Assembly: GCF_964204645.1 (NCBI RefSeq)
Contig: NC_134031.1
Span: forward strand, 8,224,501-8,284,500
Direction of reading: 5' to 3'
Length of the DNA stretch: 60,000 nucleotides
From: Tubulanus polymorphus
Lineage: Eukaryota; Nemertea; Palaeonemertea; Tubulaniformes; Tubulanidae
The position numbers and the translations under genes are program-made. The notes beneath the pieces are model-generated. The model was given only the letters and a program-made list of their open reading frames with translations. It had not been told where the DNA came from and searched no databases. Shown piece by piece: positions 58,229-60,000 of the stretch. Every line of letters begins with the position of its first letter. Within the stretch, counting starts at the first letter, position 1.

Positions 58229-60000
58229 TTAAGCCATTAATTGTGGACTGAAGTGAATAGAAAGCATATCTTTGAAGTGTTACTTTTTTCAACCGTGTTT
58301 TGGCCCTAGTCATCCCTAACGTTGGTATAAGCCCATCTGATTATAAAAAGCTTACCACCAATGATTAGGTAACTAACTAACGGCTTTAAAGTGCCGTTCA
58401 GCAGGTAAGACCAGTACAAAAACTCTTTCTTTGTGCGTACTACCGCTGAGTGGAACCAGCTGTCGCCTCTGTCAGTGATCAGGTGATTCCTGCACCTTCC
58501 AACAAGGCATAGGAAGACACTTTTAACGTCCTCGCACGCCCTCTCTCACCCGTCGTTATACGCCTAATAAGGATACTCGCCGTATATAATCAAGATCAAG
58601 ATCAAGAACTACCTTAGACTTAGTAGAAACTGGGGTTAGTCAGTAACCTGTCTGTGGTTTAGTTTCACGATCTGATATCTTCACAAACCACAGTCAGGAA
58701 TGGGAAGGTCATTTTTGTATGCAATCTTCGTCAGCCAATTTGACTGACGAGTAATTTGCCTGGCATTTCATTGTCTCTTAAGATATCCGTCTAATTTTTG
58801 TTGTAATCGACGCACAACAGATTCGTAGTTTGTCTGATACCTAACACCTCACCTGACGATCTTAATCCATGTGCAAATCGGCCGTAAAGTGAGAGTACAT
58901 TTCCGTCGAGACAACAGCTGCCATTTTGAAAATTACTGGAGGTACTGGCACCTGTGGACTGAGGCCAGGACAACAGCACAAAATAACAAAGCGAAACGAC
59001 GAAATTGAAAAAAAATTAATAGCGTATGAATAGCCTACGGAATTATTCGTACGGGTCCGTACAAGTAGCCACTTCGTTTTCAAAATGGCAGCTGTTGACT
59101 CGACGGAAATTTACTCTCACTTTACGGCCGATTTGCACATGGATTAAGATCGTCAGGTGAGGTGTTATAGGTATCAGACAAACTACGAATCTGTTGTGCG
59201 TCGATTACATCAAAAATTAGATGGATATCTTAAGAGACAATGAAATGCCAGGCAAATTACTCGTCAGTCAAATTGGCTGACGAAGATTGCATACAAAAAT
59301 GACCTTCCCATTCCTGACTCCTCTGACTGTGTCAGTGTGTGGTTTGTGAAAATATCCGATGGCGATCTAGTTAGTTACCTAATCGTTGGTGGTAAGCTTT
59401 TTATAATCGGATGGGCTTATACCAACGTTAGGGATGACAAGGACCAAAACACGGTTGAAAAAAGTAACACTTCAAAAATATACTTTCTATTCACTTCAGT
59501 CCACAATTAATGGCTTAATTCACAAACTAACACAGGTACCTTTCGAAATAATCCAATTTTATGTACGTTTCGAGTGATTAATCAACATTATTTTGAGAAA
59601 TTAATTAATTTCTCCACAAATTTCGCCATTGGCCGCCATTTCTCTGTATTGCACATGTGGCATGATAAGACAAGGGGACCTACAAGGATTTATATAAAAC
59701 TTTCAAGACGAAACGACAATTTTTATTTTTGATGGTTTTCCAACTTTTATTTCAAGTCTTCGTGTTTTCCATGATAAATAATGAAATAATAAATTTCTGG
59801 TAAAAGAAAAATGTGAATAAGTGTTGATTTTTTAATTTTTTTAAATTTCGTCGTTTCGCTTTGTTAGTTTGTGCTGTTGTCCTGGCCTCAGTCCACAGGT
59901 GCCAGCACCTCCAGTAATTTTCAAAATGGCAGCTGTTGACTGGACGGAAATTTACTCTCACTTTACGGCCGATTTGCACATGGATTAAGATCGTCAGGTG
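58229..60000. mobile_element. Palindromic repeat cluster at the right edge
   Basis: 58229-58929 and 59080-59517 are inverted copies (for example CAAAATGGCAGCTGTTGACT and TTAAGCCATTAATTGTGGAC). From 59836 to the window end a third copy runs inverted to 58861-59010. The left arm carries a LINE tail at about 58380-58611 that the right arm lacks. The element type is unknown and its far end is outside. Confidence 0.75.
58409..58611 (+). pseudogene. Non-LTR retrotransposon 3' tail inserted in the palindrome
   Basis: Reads SFFVRTTAEWNQLSP to a stop at 58484-58486. SFF.RT...WN.L is the usual C-terminus of many LINE ORF2 proteins. It ends in (ATCAAG)3 at about 58588-58606. It is absent from the matching place of the inverted arm, so it arrived after the palindrome formed. 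Confidence 0.7.

Noticed and set aside
1-60000. CRISPR arrays, operons, bacterial ribosome binding sites
   Set aside because: The introns and gene content are those of an animal nuclear genome; tandem units here are transposon cores.

Overview
The window is nuclear DNA of an invertebrate animal. It is AT-rich, split into many short exons with GT..AG introns, and crowded with transposon remnants. The species cannot be fixed from the sequence. The dominant repeat, with internal tandem units of about 155 bp, resembles the 'pearl'/Helentron-derived elements known from bivalves and other marine invertebrates, so a marine invertebrate is the best guess.

One gene dominates. A complete orthologue of CEP350 (centrosome-associated protein 350) runs on the minus strand from the start codon at 47214 to the stop at 197. 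I rebuilt it by eye as 39 coding exons whose boundaries all have GT..AG and whose phases agree at every junction. The total is 8829 nt, or 2942 residues plus stop (from memory, human CEP350 is about 3100 aa). Landmarks are the N-terminal WD-S-M/LRRIE block, the PPAPTYKG block, the STSAWREGQKLV block, a charged coiled-coil block after RHYDSDSVRKYI, the DDNLPGVG block, a full IQ motif, the EESVRQLTDVERARAVSLAQQE block, long coiled coils, a CAP-Gly domain at about residues 2364-2431 and the conserved C-terminal block ending LADSIFESLL. The IQ motif is not something I recall from vertebrate CEP350.

The introns hold mobile DNA: at least ten copies of one + strand element with a variable internal tandem array and a 3' hairpin, two of them nested in others; MITEs with TA or TTAA duplications; a hAT-like element carrying a promoter-like stretch and an exon-like ORF; a foldback element with arms of about 500 bp; a Penelope-like remnant; tRNA-like SINE pieces; and non-LTR retrotransposon tails.

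The right part (47.2-60 kb) lies upstream of the CEP350 start codon. It is mostly repeats, with a few weak gene candidates: a possible 5' exon of CEP350 at 53.6 kb, a possible last exon of another minus-strand gene at 55.3 kb, and a possible bidirectional promoter near 57.15 kb. The right edge is a palindromic cluster that runs out of the window. Many long open frames in repeats and introns are chance and are not listed as genes.
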